A stretch of DNA of 64,000 nt from the NCBI RefSeq assembly GCF_016464625.1, contig NZ_JAEAGO010000003.1, positions 248,001 to 312,000 on the forward strand, given 5' to 3'. A program made the position numbers and the translations under genes. This document shows positions 1 through 8,884 of this stretch, piece by piece; the first letter of the stretch is position 1, and the number at the start of each line of letters is the position of its first letter. The stretch is from Penaeicola halotolerans. GTDB taxonomy: Bacteria > Bacteroidota > Bacteroidia > Cytophagales > Cyclobacteriaceae. The notes beneath the pieces are model-generated. The model was given only the letters and a program-made list of their open reading frames with translations, had not been told where the DNA came from and searched no databases.

Positions 1-672
1 TCTCCAGAAGTGTTTTTATGTGGCAAGGTAAGCGAGGAAGACTTTCAATTAATCGATCAATATCTCAGTCAAATAGCAATCAGTGAGCTGAAGACTAGTG
101 TGAATTATGAAAACACCTTCACACCTAGTGCTTACTATCAAGAAAAAGCACAAGCTGTGCAGACTAGTATTCGGGTAGGCCTACCCATTATCAATCGATC
201 GCACTCTGATTACATGGCGCTGTCAGTACTCAATGAGCTATTTGGAGGATACTTTGGTTCACGTCTGATGAAAAATATCCGGGAAGAAAAGGGCTACACC
301 TATGGCATACATAGTTCACTGCTGCATCTTCAGAATGCGAGCTATCTAATCATCGGCACTGATGTGAAGAAAGAGCATGCTCAGGCTACTATCAATGAGA
401 TACATGCTGAAATAAAAAAGCTCCAAACAGAATTGGTTCCTTCCCTAGAGTTAGAAACTGCCAAAAATTATATGATTGGCCATTTTCTATCAGAAATCAA
501 CACTTCTTTTCACTTGATGGACAAGTTCAAAACTATCCATCACGCTGGATTAGGCTATGATTTTTATGAAGGAATGATCGCTCGTATCAAAGCTGTAAAT
601 GCTGATATTTTGCAGGAAACGGCTAAGAAGTATTTGAAAACTGAAGAGCTACTTCAAGTCATGATTGGTTAG
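1..672 (+). CDS. M16 family zinc-peptidase-like protein, C-terminal part (5' truncated)
   Basis: Open from the first base of the window, so only about 223 C-terminal residues are present and the true start lies upstream. The stretch FGGYFGSRLMKNIREEKGYTYG is typical of the C-terminal (M16_C) half of pitrilysin/processing-peptidase-like proteins, where it shapes the substrate chamber. The HxxEH zinc motif would be in the N-terminal half, so it cannot be judged whether this is an active peptidase or the inactive partner often encoded beside one. It converges on the glycosyltransferase gene, and the two stop codons overlap by 4 bp. The family call is firm; activity and the full domain layout are unknown. 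Confidence 0.85.
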   Translation, partial: SPEVFLCGKVSEEDFQLIDQYLSQIAISELKTSVNYENTFTPSAYYQEKAQAVQTSIRVGLPIINRSHSDYMALSVLNELFGGYFGSRLMKNIREEKGYTYGIHSSLLHLQNASYLIIGTDVKKEHAQATINEIHAEIKKLQTELVPSLELETAKNYMIGHFLSEINTSFHLMDKFKTIHHAGLGYDFYEGMIARIKAVNADILQETAKKYLKTEELLQVMIG

Positions 673-1613
673 TAAAACCATCGATAAATAAATTGCCAAG
701 AAATAGGAAGCCTATTGAGTACTGACCAAAAGTATCGATAGGCTTTTTTTACTCTCATTTTGCTCAGTAATTCTATAAATCCATCCCCTACCTCTTTATT
801 GCCACTGAGAATTGCATGTCTTAACTCATAAGCCACCCTTTCAGCTAGTGCCTGGTGCTCTTCTTTGGATCTATTCAATTGCCAAGCTTTCTCACATACG
901 ATCAGTGTTGATTGCAATTGCTCACTATCAGGCTGATACTGTGAAGTAACCATACTGTCAGTATGCAGACGTTTTTGAACTAAAACTTCATCCTGATATT
1001 TAAACTGATAATTACGTGCTGCTCTCACCCAGAGGTCAAAGTCCTCATAGTACAGCGTCTCATCGTAGCCCTCCAAATCAATTAGCATAGATTTTCTAAA
1101 CATCATAGTCGGAGAACAGATAAAGTATCGCTTCAAAACCTCCTGATAGACATTACCATCTGGTACTGGTCGTACAAGTTGACCTTTGTGATCTCTTTTA
1201 TAAAAATAGCGAACATGGCGTCCTTTTTCATCGATCAATTCCGCATCTGAAAAGAGTAGCCCCACTTGCTCAGAACTATTCAAAAAAACCTCTATGCCTT
1301 GCTCCACTCTAGAGGGTAAAAGTACATCATCTCCTGACAAGTCTATAATAAAGCTTCCACTAGCCATCTGAAGGCACTGATTAAAAAGCTTAGTATATCC
1401 TAATTTGTGTTCAGGTAAAAGTGTCTTAAAAGTATATGCTTTAGCCAGTTCGTTAATAACTGATCTGCTCTGATCGGTACTCATATCATCTGCTACGATC
1501 AATTCTATCTTGGGGTAAGTTTGATCCCAAACAGATCCAATCGCCTCTTTAATATAGGCGGCCTGATTGTAACAAATGCATATGATCGTTACCAGTGGAT
1601 TGTTATGCGTCAT
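669..1613 (-). CDS. Glycosyltransferase family 2
   Basis: A 314-residue cytoplasmic GT-A enzyme expected to move a sugar from a nucleotide-sugar to a growing surface glycan. The N-terminus VTIICICYNQAAYIKEAI followed by ADDMSTDQS is the GT2 nucleotide-binding start. LSGDDVLLP supplies the acidic metal-binding motif and YYEDFDLWVRAA is the usual acceptor-side ED motif. It is the last gene of a minus-strand operon with the flippase, acyltransferase and cupin, and its start overlaps the flippase end by 11 bp. The sugar specificity cannot be read from the sequence. Confidence 0.9.
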   Translation of the reverse strand: MTHNNPLVTIICICYNQAAYIKEAIGSVWDQTYPKIELIVADDMSTDQSRSVINELAKAYTFKTLLPEHKLGYTKLFNQCLQMASGSFIIDLSGDDVLLPSRVEQGIEVFLNSSEQVGLLFSDAELIDEKGRHVRYFYKRDHKGQLVRPVPDGNVYQEVLKRYFICSPTMMFRKSMLIDLEGYDETLYYEDFDLWVRAARNYQFKYQDEVLVQKRLHTDSMVTSQYQPDSEQLQSTLIVCEKAWQLNRSKEEHQALAERVAYELRHAILSGNKEVGDGFIELLSKMRVKKAYRYFWSVLNRLPISWQFIYRWFY

Positions 1614-2829
1614 CTTTCAGCCATTTATACCAAAAGATAGTTAAAAACAGCAAAAAAGAAGTAAATCTAAAAGCATGCGCCCAAGCAAAAATCTCTAATC
1701 CAAGGAATGAAAGTCCAAAATAGACAATCAAAATATATATAAAAGCAGAAACCACTTGAGCTCCTATATAAATACTCGTTTGAGTACTGGCTAAAAATAC
1801 ATAGGCTAATAAATAACTAGGCACCATCAATATATCTCCGATCAATTGAATTCTCAAAAGCAACGCTTGATCTACATAATCTCTGCTGTAAAAAAGTAAC
1901 ATAGTTTCTTCAGCAAAGACAGCCATTCCAATAGCAATGACCAAAACAGGTATTAGAAGTGTCTTCGATACCCTCTCTAAGTAATTTTTTACAGCTTTTT
2001 TGTCCTTAATGATGGCTGCCACGCGTGTATAAAAGACCACCCCGACAATCCCACTTACCAATGCTGCTAACTGAAGTGATATGCGATAGGGTGCTTGCCA
2101 AAGCCCCGTCTCAAACTCTCCTAATAGATCAAATGAGTATGTCCTGACTAAAAAATCTAAACCTGTTCCACAAAAAAGCGAAATCAAAGCCATTGACAGA
2201 AAAGGAATCAGCGGCTTGAATGAAAACTTGTTAATGCGCATACTGGGTAACTTTGGTCTAAATAGCCAAATCAAAATCCCAGAAAACTGCCCTACCAAAA
2301 ATCCAAAGGCAATCAAATAAATAGGAAAAGCTAGCCTAGCGAGTCCTGTCACGATCAATAAAGATACAACAGCGGAAAACAACTGCATCAAAGCAAATGA
2401 CCTGATATTTTGCTGGGCTTGATAGAGTCCTAAGAGTAAAATAAACAGTAGAAATAACCCAAGTAAAATAGAAAAAAACAACCAAAACCAAATGGATAAC
2501 TCTATATCAAGCCACTCCAAAAACACTCCTCTTCCAAGCCAAAGCACCCCAAGCACTCCTATGTAATAGATCACATACCACCTGATGGTCAATCCAAATA
2601 TATTTCCTCGCTCTTCCGATGCATTATGTTTTATGAGAGCTCGATTGAGTCCATCAGCTGGCAAAAAGGTGATGATCCCTAAGAGATTTTGAAAATGAAC
2701 TAAGAGTGAAAAAACCGCTGGGCCTAAAGTTGAGGCGACTACTTTATTGATCCAAAAGCTGACCAAAGCTCTGACAAATACAGCTACGCCAGACCAAGAG
2801 ATATCCTTGAGAAAACTCGTCATGACCAA
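1603..2829 (-). CDS. Polysaccharide flippase (Wzx/MATE-like membrane protein)
   Basis: A 408-residue, very hydrophobic protein with about 12 predicted membrane segments. The N-terminal LKDISWSGVAVFVRALVSFW is typical of Wzx/O-antigen export proteins, which flip lipid-linked oligosaccharides across the inner membrane. It sits between a glycosyltransferase and a sugar-modifying acyltransferase, overlapping both at its ends, which supports a role in surface polysaccharide assembly. Two ATGs (codons 1 and 3) are possible starts. The substrate is unknown. Confidence 0.85.
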   Translation of the reverse strand: MVMTSFLKDISWSGVAVFVRALVSFWINKVVASTLGPAVFSLLVHFQNLLGIITFLPADGLNRALIKHNASEERGNIFGLTIRWYVIYYIGVLGVLWLGRGVFLEWLDIELSIWFWLFFSILLGLFLLFILLLGLYQAQQNIRSFALMQLFSAVVSLLIVTGLARLAFPIYLIAFGFLVGQFSGILIWLFRPKLPSMRINKFSFKPLIPFLSMALISLFCGTGLDFLVRTYSFDLLGEFETGLWQAPYRISLQLAALVSGIVGVVFYTRVAAIIKDKKAVKNYLERVSKTLLIPVLVIAIGMAVFAEETMLLFYSRDYVDQALLLRIQLIGDILMVPSYLLAYVFLASTQTSIYIGAQVVSAFIYILIVYFGLSFLGLEIFAWAHAFRFTSFLLFLTIFWYKWLKDDA

Positions 2830-3743
2830 GTAGCTTTTAGTACATGCTTCATCGTACGATTAGCCCCAAGGCTGTCCTTAAACTGCAGAAGCCCCTTATT
2901 AGGTCCGTCTGACAGATAAGATGTCCCTAAGTCCAAAAATCTAATCCCCTCCTTTCTTGCAAAAGCATGCATACCTTCTACTAGCCTAATAGCAGGACTT
3001 ATCTCATCATAAAGCGGGTCTGATGCTGGATAAAAATAATAGAGAATGTCTCGATGAGGCCTCACGGCTAAGCAAATGGCAACAGGATCACTATCCAAAC
3101 AAACTGCAAACAGGTGAAGGTAATTTGGAATTTTCTTCGATATCTTCTCAAATGCAATTAAAGTCATCGAATTTTGATGCCCTCTTAGTGCTCTCCACTT
3201 ACTGACCATTTGGTAGGCAGTGGCTAATTCTGTATCAGGAAGCATCTTAAATACTAATTCACGCGACTTTTCATATTTACGCTTAGCCGTCTGATGAAGT
3301 GATGAGGTAAATCCATTACCTGATGGCAAAAGTTTGAAATAATGATTTGGATGGGATTCTATTTGACATTTAGCCAATGACTCCCATGCTGAAACTGTCT
3401 CATCTACCACGTTCTTAAAAAAATCAACTGGTGGCAACTTCCAGTAAAGTCGGTATATTCCTTTGCTAGACCAAAACTGAAGCAAATCAGTATAAAAGGA
3501 TCTTAAATAGCTTTGAAATGCATTTCCATAGACACTAACCAACTGATAGGGAGCTCGATCTGCTATGATGATTGTATCATTTCTCACCGCATACTGTAAG
3601 CTCAACACGATCTGACCATTGACTTGGTAAGCATGTGATTGGATCTCAAGATCATGAAGTTCATAGTAAAGCGCAGTATCGAATACCAAGTCCTGAGCAG
3701 GAATACTTGCCTGATCTAATGATATGAGCTGTCCCTTAGACAT
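2820..3743 (-). CDS. FemAB/GNAT-like acyltransferase of a polysaccharide operon
   Basis: About 307 residues from the ATG chosen here (MSKGQLISLD). A longer frame begins 12 codons upstream, but this ATG overlaps the cupin stop by only 8 bp. The C-terminal half (FYPASDPLYDEISPAIRLVEG, then FLDLGTSYLSDGPNKGL) resembles the GNAT fold of FemAB-type or Acetyltransf_6 proteins, which transfer acyl or aminoacyl groups. With an FdtA-like isomerase immediately upstream, N-acylation of an amino sugar is a reasonable inference, but no catalytic residue proves it. Confidence 0.65.
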   Translation of the reverse strand: MSKGQLISLDQASIPAQDLVFDTALYYELHDLEIQSHAYQVNGQIVLSLQYAVRNDTIIIADRAPYQLVSVYGNAFQSYLRSFYTDLLQFWSSKGIYRLYWKLPPVDFFKNVVDETVSAWESLAKCQIESHPNHYFKLLPSGNGFTSSLHQTAKRKYEKSRELVFKMLPDTELATAYQMVSKWRALRGHQNSMTLIAFEKISKKIPNYLHLFAVCLDSDPVAICLAVRPHRDILYYFYPASDPLYDEISPAIRLVEGMHAFARKEGIRFLDLGTSYLSDGPNKGLLQFKDSLGANRTMKHVLKATWS

Positions 3744-4149
3744 GCTTGTATTTACGCTGCAAAGCATCAAAAACTGCACGGTCTCGGATATAATCCTTCT
3801 CTTGATATAGATCTGAAGCCAGCCCTACTAGTAAGGCGTCATTTTTAAACTTCATCGCACCCCAGCATAGCTTTGGAATGTAAAGCCCCTGTGTCGGATC
3901 CGACAAAGTAAAGTCAAAACGCTGTCCTGTCATATCCTCTAGCTGAACTTCAACACTGCCTCTGACACATACGATCACCTGCATCGAAGTGTAGTGCGCA
4001 TGACCACCTCTAACTACATCATCTGATACTTGTGTGATCCAGTAGACCCTTTGGAGTTCAAAAGGAAGTTTGATGGAGTTTTCTGCAAAGGCTAAAAGTC
4101 CCTTTTCTGAATTAGTATGTTTGAAGTTGATGATCTGAGGTATTTCCAT
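3736..4149 (-). CDS. WxcM/FdtA-type cupin, likely sugar 3,4-ketoisomerase
   Basis: A 137-residue single-domain cupin. RGGHAHYTSMQVIVCVRGSV matches the HAH metal/active-site strand of FdtA/QdtA-like dTDP-4-keto-6-deoxyhexose 3,4-ketoisomerases (WxcM C-terminal family). Such enzymes make 3-keto sugars that are then aminated and acylated for O-antigens or S-layer glycans. It is the first gene of the four-gene minus-strand operon, directly before an acyltransferase. No aminotransferase is in the window, so the pathway is only partly visible. Confidence 0.8.
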   Translation of the reverse strand: MEIPQIINFKHTNSEKGLLAFAENSIKLPFELQRVYWITQVSDDVVRGGHAHYTSMQVIVCVRGSVEVQLEDMTGQRFDFTLSDPTQGLYIPKLCWGAMKFKNDALLVGLASDLYQEKDYIRDRAVFDALQRKYKHV

Positions 4150-4215
4150 AAGGGCTAATTTAATACAAAAGCCTTCTAAAGCACAGCTTCAATAATTTAA
4201 TTATTTTTGTATACT

Positions 4216-4812
4216 ATGATCCATACCTCTGATTCCTATCTCACCCTAGCACGATCATCTGAAGGATTTTACAAAGAAAAAGGGAGTAAATTTATCAGCC
4301 TAGCCTACAAAGTATATGATGAAGAAGAAGTCAAGTCAATTCTATTGTCGCTCAAAAAACAATACCATGACGCTCGGCATCACTGCTATGCTTATATCCT
4401 AGGACAAGATCAGACAAACTACCGAGCCAATGATGACGGAGAACCAAATCACAGTGCTGGAGATCCCATATTAGGTCAAATTCGCTCTCATAATCTGACA
4501 AATGTTCTCATCGTAGTCATACGTTATTTTGGAGGTACAAAACTTGGCGTAGGAGGACTCATTTCAGCTTACAAAACAGCTGCTGCGGAAGCCATCGCTA
4601 GCAATGAAATCATCGAAGAGATTGTATTTGAAAAGATCACTGTAGATTTTGAATATCCAGCTATGAATGAAATCATGCGCGTGATAAAGGATTATGATCT
4701 GACTATCATTGAACAAGACTTTGGAATAAAGTGTCATATTACTGTGAAAGTGAGGGCTGCTTTAGTCGAAGAGGTAAATGCAAAGCTCCACGTAGCAATC
4801 AATGGGTTCTAA
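4216..4812 (+). CDS. YigZ/IMPACT family protein
   Basis: About 198 residues. YRANDDGEPNHSAGDPILGQ and VIRYFGGTKLGVGGLISAYK are the signature blocks of the UPF0029/IMPACT N-terminal domain, and the last 70 residues fit the DUF1949 domain. Eukaryotic IMPACT modulates the Gcn2 kinase; the bacterial role is unsettled. The ATG at 4216 is preferred over an in-frame TTG at 4207. A TAnnTTTG box at 4202-4209 ends only six bases before that ATG, so the transcript may have little or no leader (inference). Confidence 0.9.
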   Translation: MIHTSDSYLTLARSSEGFYKEKGSKFISLAYKVYDEEEVKSILLSLKKQYHDARHHCYAYILGQDQTNYRANDDGEPNHSAGDPILGQIRSHNLTNVLIVVIRYFGGTKLGVGGLISAYKTAAAEAIASNEIIEEIVFEKITVDFEYPAMNEIMRVIKDYDLTIIEQDFGIKCHITVKVRAALVEEVNAKLHVAINGF

Positions 4813-4838
4813 CATCTATCTAGACCAATGCGCTAATC

Positions 4839-5927
4839 ATGAAGGAGGAATCAGCTGTACGAAAGATTATACATGTGGATATGGATGCATTTTATGCTTC
4901 TGTAGAGCAGCTGGACAATCCATCACTGAGAGGGAAACCCATAGCAGTAGGCGGAAATCGTGAAAGAGGCGTGGTAGCCGCTGCAAGCTATGAAGCGAGA
5001 AAGTATGGTGTAAGATCCGCCATGCCTTCTAAAATAGCAGCTCGAAAATGTCCCGAGTTGATTTTTGTTAAACCAAGATTTGATCGCTACAAGGAGATCT
5101 CGCTTCAGATCAGAGAGATTTTCTTCGATTATACTGACTTGGTAGAACCTCTCTCCCTTGATGAGGCTTTTCTAGATGTGACGGTCAACAAAAAGGACAT
5201 GCCTTACGCAACAAAAATCGCTAGAGAGATCAGAAATAGGATCAAAATTGAACTAGGACTCAATGCCTCCGCAGGGATTTCTTACAATAAATTTCTAGCC
5301 AAAATAGCCTCTGATCTCAATAAGCCAAACGGTCAAGCTGTCATTTTGCCTGAAGATGCCGAGGCATTCCTAGAAAAACTTCCCATAGAAAAATTCTTCG
5401 GTATTGGTAAAGTAACTGCTGAAAAAATGCAAGAAATAGGCATCCATACAGGTGCTGAACTGAAAGAGCGCAGTCTCCAAGAGCTCACGAGGAGATTTGG
5501 CAAATCTGGCTTGCACTACTACAATATCGTAAGAGGTGTACATCTCAGCGCTGTCAAGCCAAATAGAATCAGAAAGTCCATCAGTGCTGAAAACACATTT
5601 GCTAATGACCTGTCTGAACCCGAAGAGATTCAAGAAGCACTGCACAAAATAGTCGATGAACTACTTAGAAGAATAGAAAAAACAGCGATAACAGGCCGTA
5701 CGCTAACGCTTAAGATCAAATATGCAGACTTTGAGCTGCATACTCGTAGCAAAAGCCTTGAGCGGTATATTCTCAAGGAGGAAATTTACCCGATGACCAT
5801 TGAGCTGCTCCATCAAGAATCTCTGGCTAAACCAGTCAGATTATTCGGCATCGGACTGTCAAATCTCAACCTCACAGATCCTGCAGACGAAGAAACTGGT
5901 CAACTCAAAATCAAATATCCGCTTTGA
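4839..5927 (+). CDS. dinB: DNA polymerase IV (Y-family translesion polymerase)
   Basis: A 362-residue Y-family polymerase that copies past DNA lesions without proofreading. HVDMDAFYASVEQ near the N-terminus and PLSLDEAFLDVT around residue 105 carry the catalytic acidic residues; GIGKVTAEKM is the helix-hairpin-helix of the thumb, and the little-finger domain follows. The C-terminus shows no canonical QLxLF sliding-clamp motif. It starts 27 bp after yigZ and is probably co-transcribed. No LexA-like site was recognised. A strong hairpin follows the stop codon. Confidence 0.96.
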   Translation: MKEESAVRKIIHVDMDAFYASVEQLDNPSLRGKPIAVGGNRERGVVAAASYEARKYGVRSAMPSKIAARKCPELIFVKPRFDRYKEISLQIREIFFDYTDLVEPLSLDEAFLDVTVNKKDMPYATKIAREIRNRIKIELGLNASAGISYNKFLAKIASDLNKPNGQAVILPEDAEAFLEKLPIEKFFGIGKVTAEKMQEIGIHTGAELKERSLQELTRRFGKSGLHYYNIVRGVHLSAVKPNRIRKSISAENTFANDLSEPEEIQEALHKIVDELLRRIEKTAITGRTLTLKIKYADFELHTRSKSLERYILKEEIYPMTIELLHQESLAKPVRLFGIGLSNLNLTDPADEETGQLKIKYPL

Positions 5928-5940
5928 TCTAAAAGCAAAA

Positions 5941-5963
5941 TGCCAGAGCGGCTTGCTCTGGCA
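5941..5963. terminator. Hairpin terminator between dinB and the DUF4494 gene
   Basis: Perfect 9-bp stem, TGCCAGAGC paired with GCTCTGGCA, and a 5-base loop. On the minus strand it is followed by TTTTGCTTTT, so it is a good intrinsic terminator for the DUF4494 gene. It also sits 13 bp after dinB and probably works in both directions. Confidence 0.75.
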
Positions 5964-5969
5964 TCAGGA

Positions 5970-6467
5970 CTATTCGTCATCCTCCTCTATCTCTGAGACT
6001 GGCTTGAATCCATCTGGAACCTTCATAGCTTTCTCATCCGAAGAGACATACTTAAATATATCGATGATAGGACTCTCTGTGACATCTGGCACTCTAAAAG
6101 TAACCAACATATTGTTGAGACTTTCAAATATTCGCTCAAAAGCCTGCTTGACATCCTCAGCCTGTACGAGCATATAGTTAGTTACCTTCTTCTCCTTTCC
6201 AGAGTCTCCATCTGCTACTAAGTAAGTCACCTTGCATTTGTGCCATAGATCTGACTCATGAAAGAAAAAGACATCTGTGAGATTACTCTTACTGATATTG
6301 GTCACCTGAAACTCCCCACGAATCATCATTCCTAGCTCCTCATAGATCCTCGCTTCTGCCTCTGTAAAAGAAACAGCATCTACGAGATACTGCTCAGAGA
6401 CATTTTTGAGCAGCCCTTGCTCATTTTCTTTTTGATATTTTACTTTACACAAAAACCAAGTTCTCAT
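5970..6467 (-). CDS. DUF4494 domain-containing protein
   Basis: A 165-residue soluble protein with no signal peptide or membrane segment. The N-terminal block WFLCKVKYQKENEQG followed by VSFTEAEARIYEEL is characteristic of DUF4494, a small family almost confined to Bacteroidota. The C-terminus is acidic (SEIEEDDE). The function of the family is not established and the neighbours (dinB, a patatin) give no clear hint. It is a single-gene transcript ending at the hairpin shared with dinB. Confidence 0.85.
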   Translation of the reverse strand: MRTWFLCKVKYQKENEQGLLKNVSEQYLVDAVSFTEAEARIYEELGMMIRGEFQVTNISKSNLTDVFFFHESDLWHKCKVTYLVADGDSGKEKKVTNYMLVQAEDVKQAFERIFESLNNMLVTFRVPDVTESPIIDIFKYVSSDEKAMKVPDGFKPVSEIEEDDE

Positions 6468-6607
6468 TTTTTTCTACTATTTAAGTCTGCTAAGGTAAGC
6501 ATACAGCTTAAAGAGAAAAAGAGCAATGATTAAAATTGACCGAAGATGTCCTTCACTTGACCTTTATTCCTATTATTTTCATAAATTCAGCGAAATCAAT
6601 TACACAG

Positions 6608-8884
6608 ATGCTAAAGGCCTTTTATTTTTCATTTCCAATACAGTTGCTTGTCACGCATTTCAAGAAAAACATTTTGCTGCTGATCATTTGGTTGCTACTT
6701 TTTCTGATCGTTACGGGCAGGTTTGGTTCCGTTTTAGGCATTCCTTATTTGTTCCTAGATCCTGAGTATCTCAATCAGGTTGACTTCACTTCTTTTTTCA
6801 TCATGGGTTTTGTAGTGGGTGGATTCATTATGGCCTTTCATATTGCATCATACATTCTTGACGGCCCTAAGTTTCCATTTTTAGGAAATTTAAAGCACCC
6901 ATTCACCAAATTCTGTGTAAACAATAGCATCATCCCAAGTATTTTCAATATCGTCTACATTTACCATTTCGTCAGTTTCCAAATCAAAAATGGAGAAGAC
7001 GAACCTATTCGCATCGTCATATTGGTTATTGCCTACTTGATTGGCGTGATGGCGATGGTCATATTTCTCTTCGCTTACTTCAGATTGACCAATAAGGACA
7101 TCTTCAAACTACTAGCAGACAACTTAGAAAAACGACTCAAAAAGGTAAAAATCACCCGTGCTAATGTGCTCAAAAGACTTTCTGATAGTAAGAAAAAGGT
7201 CAGCCCGATCAGCTACTATTTCAACTCTTTCATGAAGTTAAAAAGAGTGGATCAAATAGTCCATCAATATGATAGAGAGGCTATCATGCGTGTTTTTGAT
7301 CAAAATCACCTCAACTCTATCGTCATCCAATCAGTGATTTTTGTGGTCATAATACTACTCGGTGTCTTTAGAGACAATCCAGTGTTTCAGATACCTGCAG
7401 CAGCTAGTGCTGTGTTACTTTTCACCATCTTGGTGATGTTCTTTGGTGCTTTTACTTTTTGGATGAGAGATTGGGCAGTTCCAGGTGCTATCTTACTCAT
7501 CTTAGGGGTAAACTTCTTAGCTAGTCACCCCATATTTGATCGGCCTAATGAAGCCTATGGAATCGTCTATGATGGACCTAGAGCTAGCTACAACCTAGAC
7601 GCTATAGCTGCACTCAATCACCCTGACACACTCACCAAAGACCTAAGTGCCACACTACAAATCTTGGAGAAATGGAGAGCTAAATTTCCACAAGACCAAT
7701 CTCCTAAACTCGTTCTCATCGCTACAAGTGGTGGTGGTCAGCGCGCTGCACTTTGGACCATGCGCGTACTTCAGACGGCAGATAGTATCTCAGAAAGCTC
7801 CTTGATGAAGCATACAGCCTTGATGACGGGTGCATCGGGTGGATTGATAGGAGCAGCATACTATCGCGAACTTTATAGACAAGCGCAAATGGGAGAAATT
7901 CCTTCAGCTTATGCTCCAAGCTACCTTAGAAAGATAGGTGCTGATAATCTTAATCCCATCATTTTCACCGCAGTGGTCAACGACCTTTTTATTCGTTATC
8001 AATATTTTCACTATGCAGGTAGAGATTATCTGAAAGATCGAGGCTTTGCTTTTGAACAGCAGTTGAATAAAAACACTGACTTCGTACTAGATAAGCCGAT
8101 TTCTGCTTATCAGGAGGAAGAAAGCGAAGCAAAAATTCCACTACTTTTCATCACTCCTACTATCACCAATGATGGTCGTAAGCTATTCATCTCTCCACAT
8201 CGGCTATCTTTCATGACTTCCTTTGGCTATGGAGATAGACTAGGCAATGAAAAACTTCAAGGAATAGATTTCGGCAGGTTTTTTCAAAATCAAGATGCTG
8301 GTTCCTTAAGATTTAGTAGTGCCTTAAGGATGGCAGCTAGCTTTCCCTATATCACGCCTAATGTGGAACTTCCAAGCGAGCCGGTCATAGAAATCATGGA
8401 CTCTGGCTACTCTGACAACTTTGGTGTGCAGGATGCGCTCAGATTTGTACATGTCTTCCAAGACTGGATCAGTGAAAACACATCCGGTGTTGTAATGATC
8501 ACAATTAGAGATTCTGAAAAAGTCACAGAGATAGAAAAAAACATGAGCACTAGCCTTTTTCAAAAGATCTTCACTCCTCTGAGAAGTATTTATATCAATT
8601 GGGATAATGTACAAACCCTCAATAATGAAGTAGCCATCAATTATGTGCCTCAATGGCTTAATGCTCCTTTTGAGCGAATCGAATTTGAGTACTCTACCAG
8701 AAGAATTGTAGAACAAAACAATCCAAAAGGGACTGAAAGCGAAAAACAATTGGCAGAAGAAATCGAACGTGCCTCACTTAACTGGAGACTGACAGCTGGT
8801 GAAAAAAGAAGTATACTAGAAAGCATCTACTTACCTACCAACCAAGAGTCTCTTAGAAGGCTAAAAGAAATACTAGTGGACTAA
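6608..8884 (+). CDS. Membrane-anchored patatin-like phospholipase/acyl hydrolase
   Basis: About 758 residues from the ATG at 6608; an in-frame TTG 24 codons upstream is a weaker start. The N-terminal third carries several membrane segments, with two more around residues 240-300. The C-terminal half is a patatin domain: an oxyanion SGGGQRAA loop, the nucleophile motif MTGASGGLIG (GxSxG), and the dyad aspartate in DSGYSDNFG. Such enzymes hydrolyse acyl chains from membrane lipids. The fusion to a large membrane module suggests it acts at the inner-membrane surface. It converges with the DASS transporter gene, overlapping by 4 bp. Confidence 0.85.
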   Translation: MLKAFYFSFPIQLLVTHFKKNILLLIIWLLLFLIVTGRFGSVLGIPYLFLDPEYLNQVDFTSFFIMGFVVGGFIMAFHIASYILDGPKFPFLGNLKHPFTKFCVNNSIIPSIFNIVYIYHFVSFQIKNGEDEPIRIVILVIAYLIGVMAMVIFLFAYFRLTNKDIFKLLADNLEKRLKKVKITRANVLKRLSDSKKKVSPISYYFNSFMKLKRVDQIVHQYDREAIMRVFDQNHLNSIVIQSVIFVVIILLGVFRDNPVFQIPAAASAVLLFTILVMFFGAFTFWMRDWAVPGAILLILGVNFLASHPIFDRPNEAYGIVYDGPRASYNLDAIAALNHPDTLTKDLSATLQILEKWRAKFPQDQSPKLVLIATSGGGQRAALWTMRVLQTADSISESSLMKHTALMTGASGGLIGAAYYRELYRQAQMGEIPSAYAPSYLRKIGADNLNPIIFTAVVNDLFIRYQYFHYAGRDYLKDRGFAFEQQLNKNTDFVLDKPISAYQEEESEAKIPLLFITPTITNDGRKLFISPHRLSFMTSFGYGDRLGNEKLQGIDFGRFFQNQDAGSLRFSSALRMAASFPYITPNVELPSEPVIEIMDSGYSDNFGVQDALRFVHVFQDWISENTSGVVMITIRDSEKVTEIEKNMSTSLFQKIFTPLRSIYINWDNVQTLNNEVAINYVPQWLNAPFERIEFEYSTRRIVEQNNPKGTESEKQLAEEIERASLNWRLTAGEKRSILESIYLPTNQESLRRLKEILVD

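Noticed and set aside
6526-6765. 79-residue frame overlapping the patatin start
   Set aside because: It is a shadow of the membrane-patatin reading frame, with no family features.
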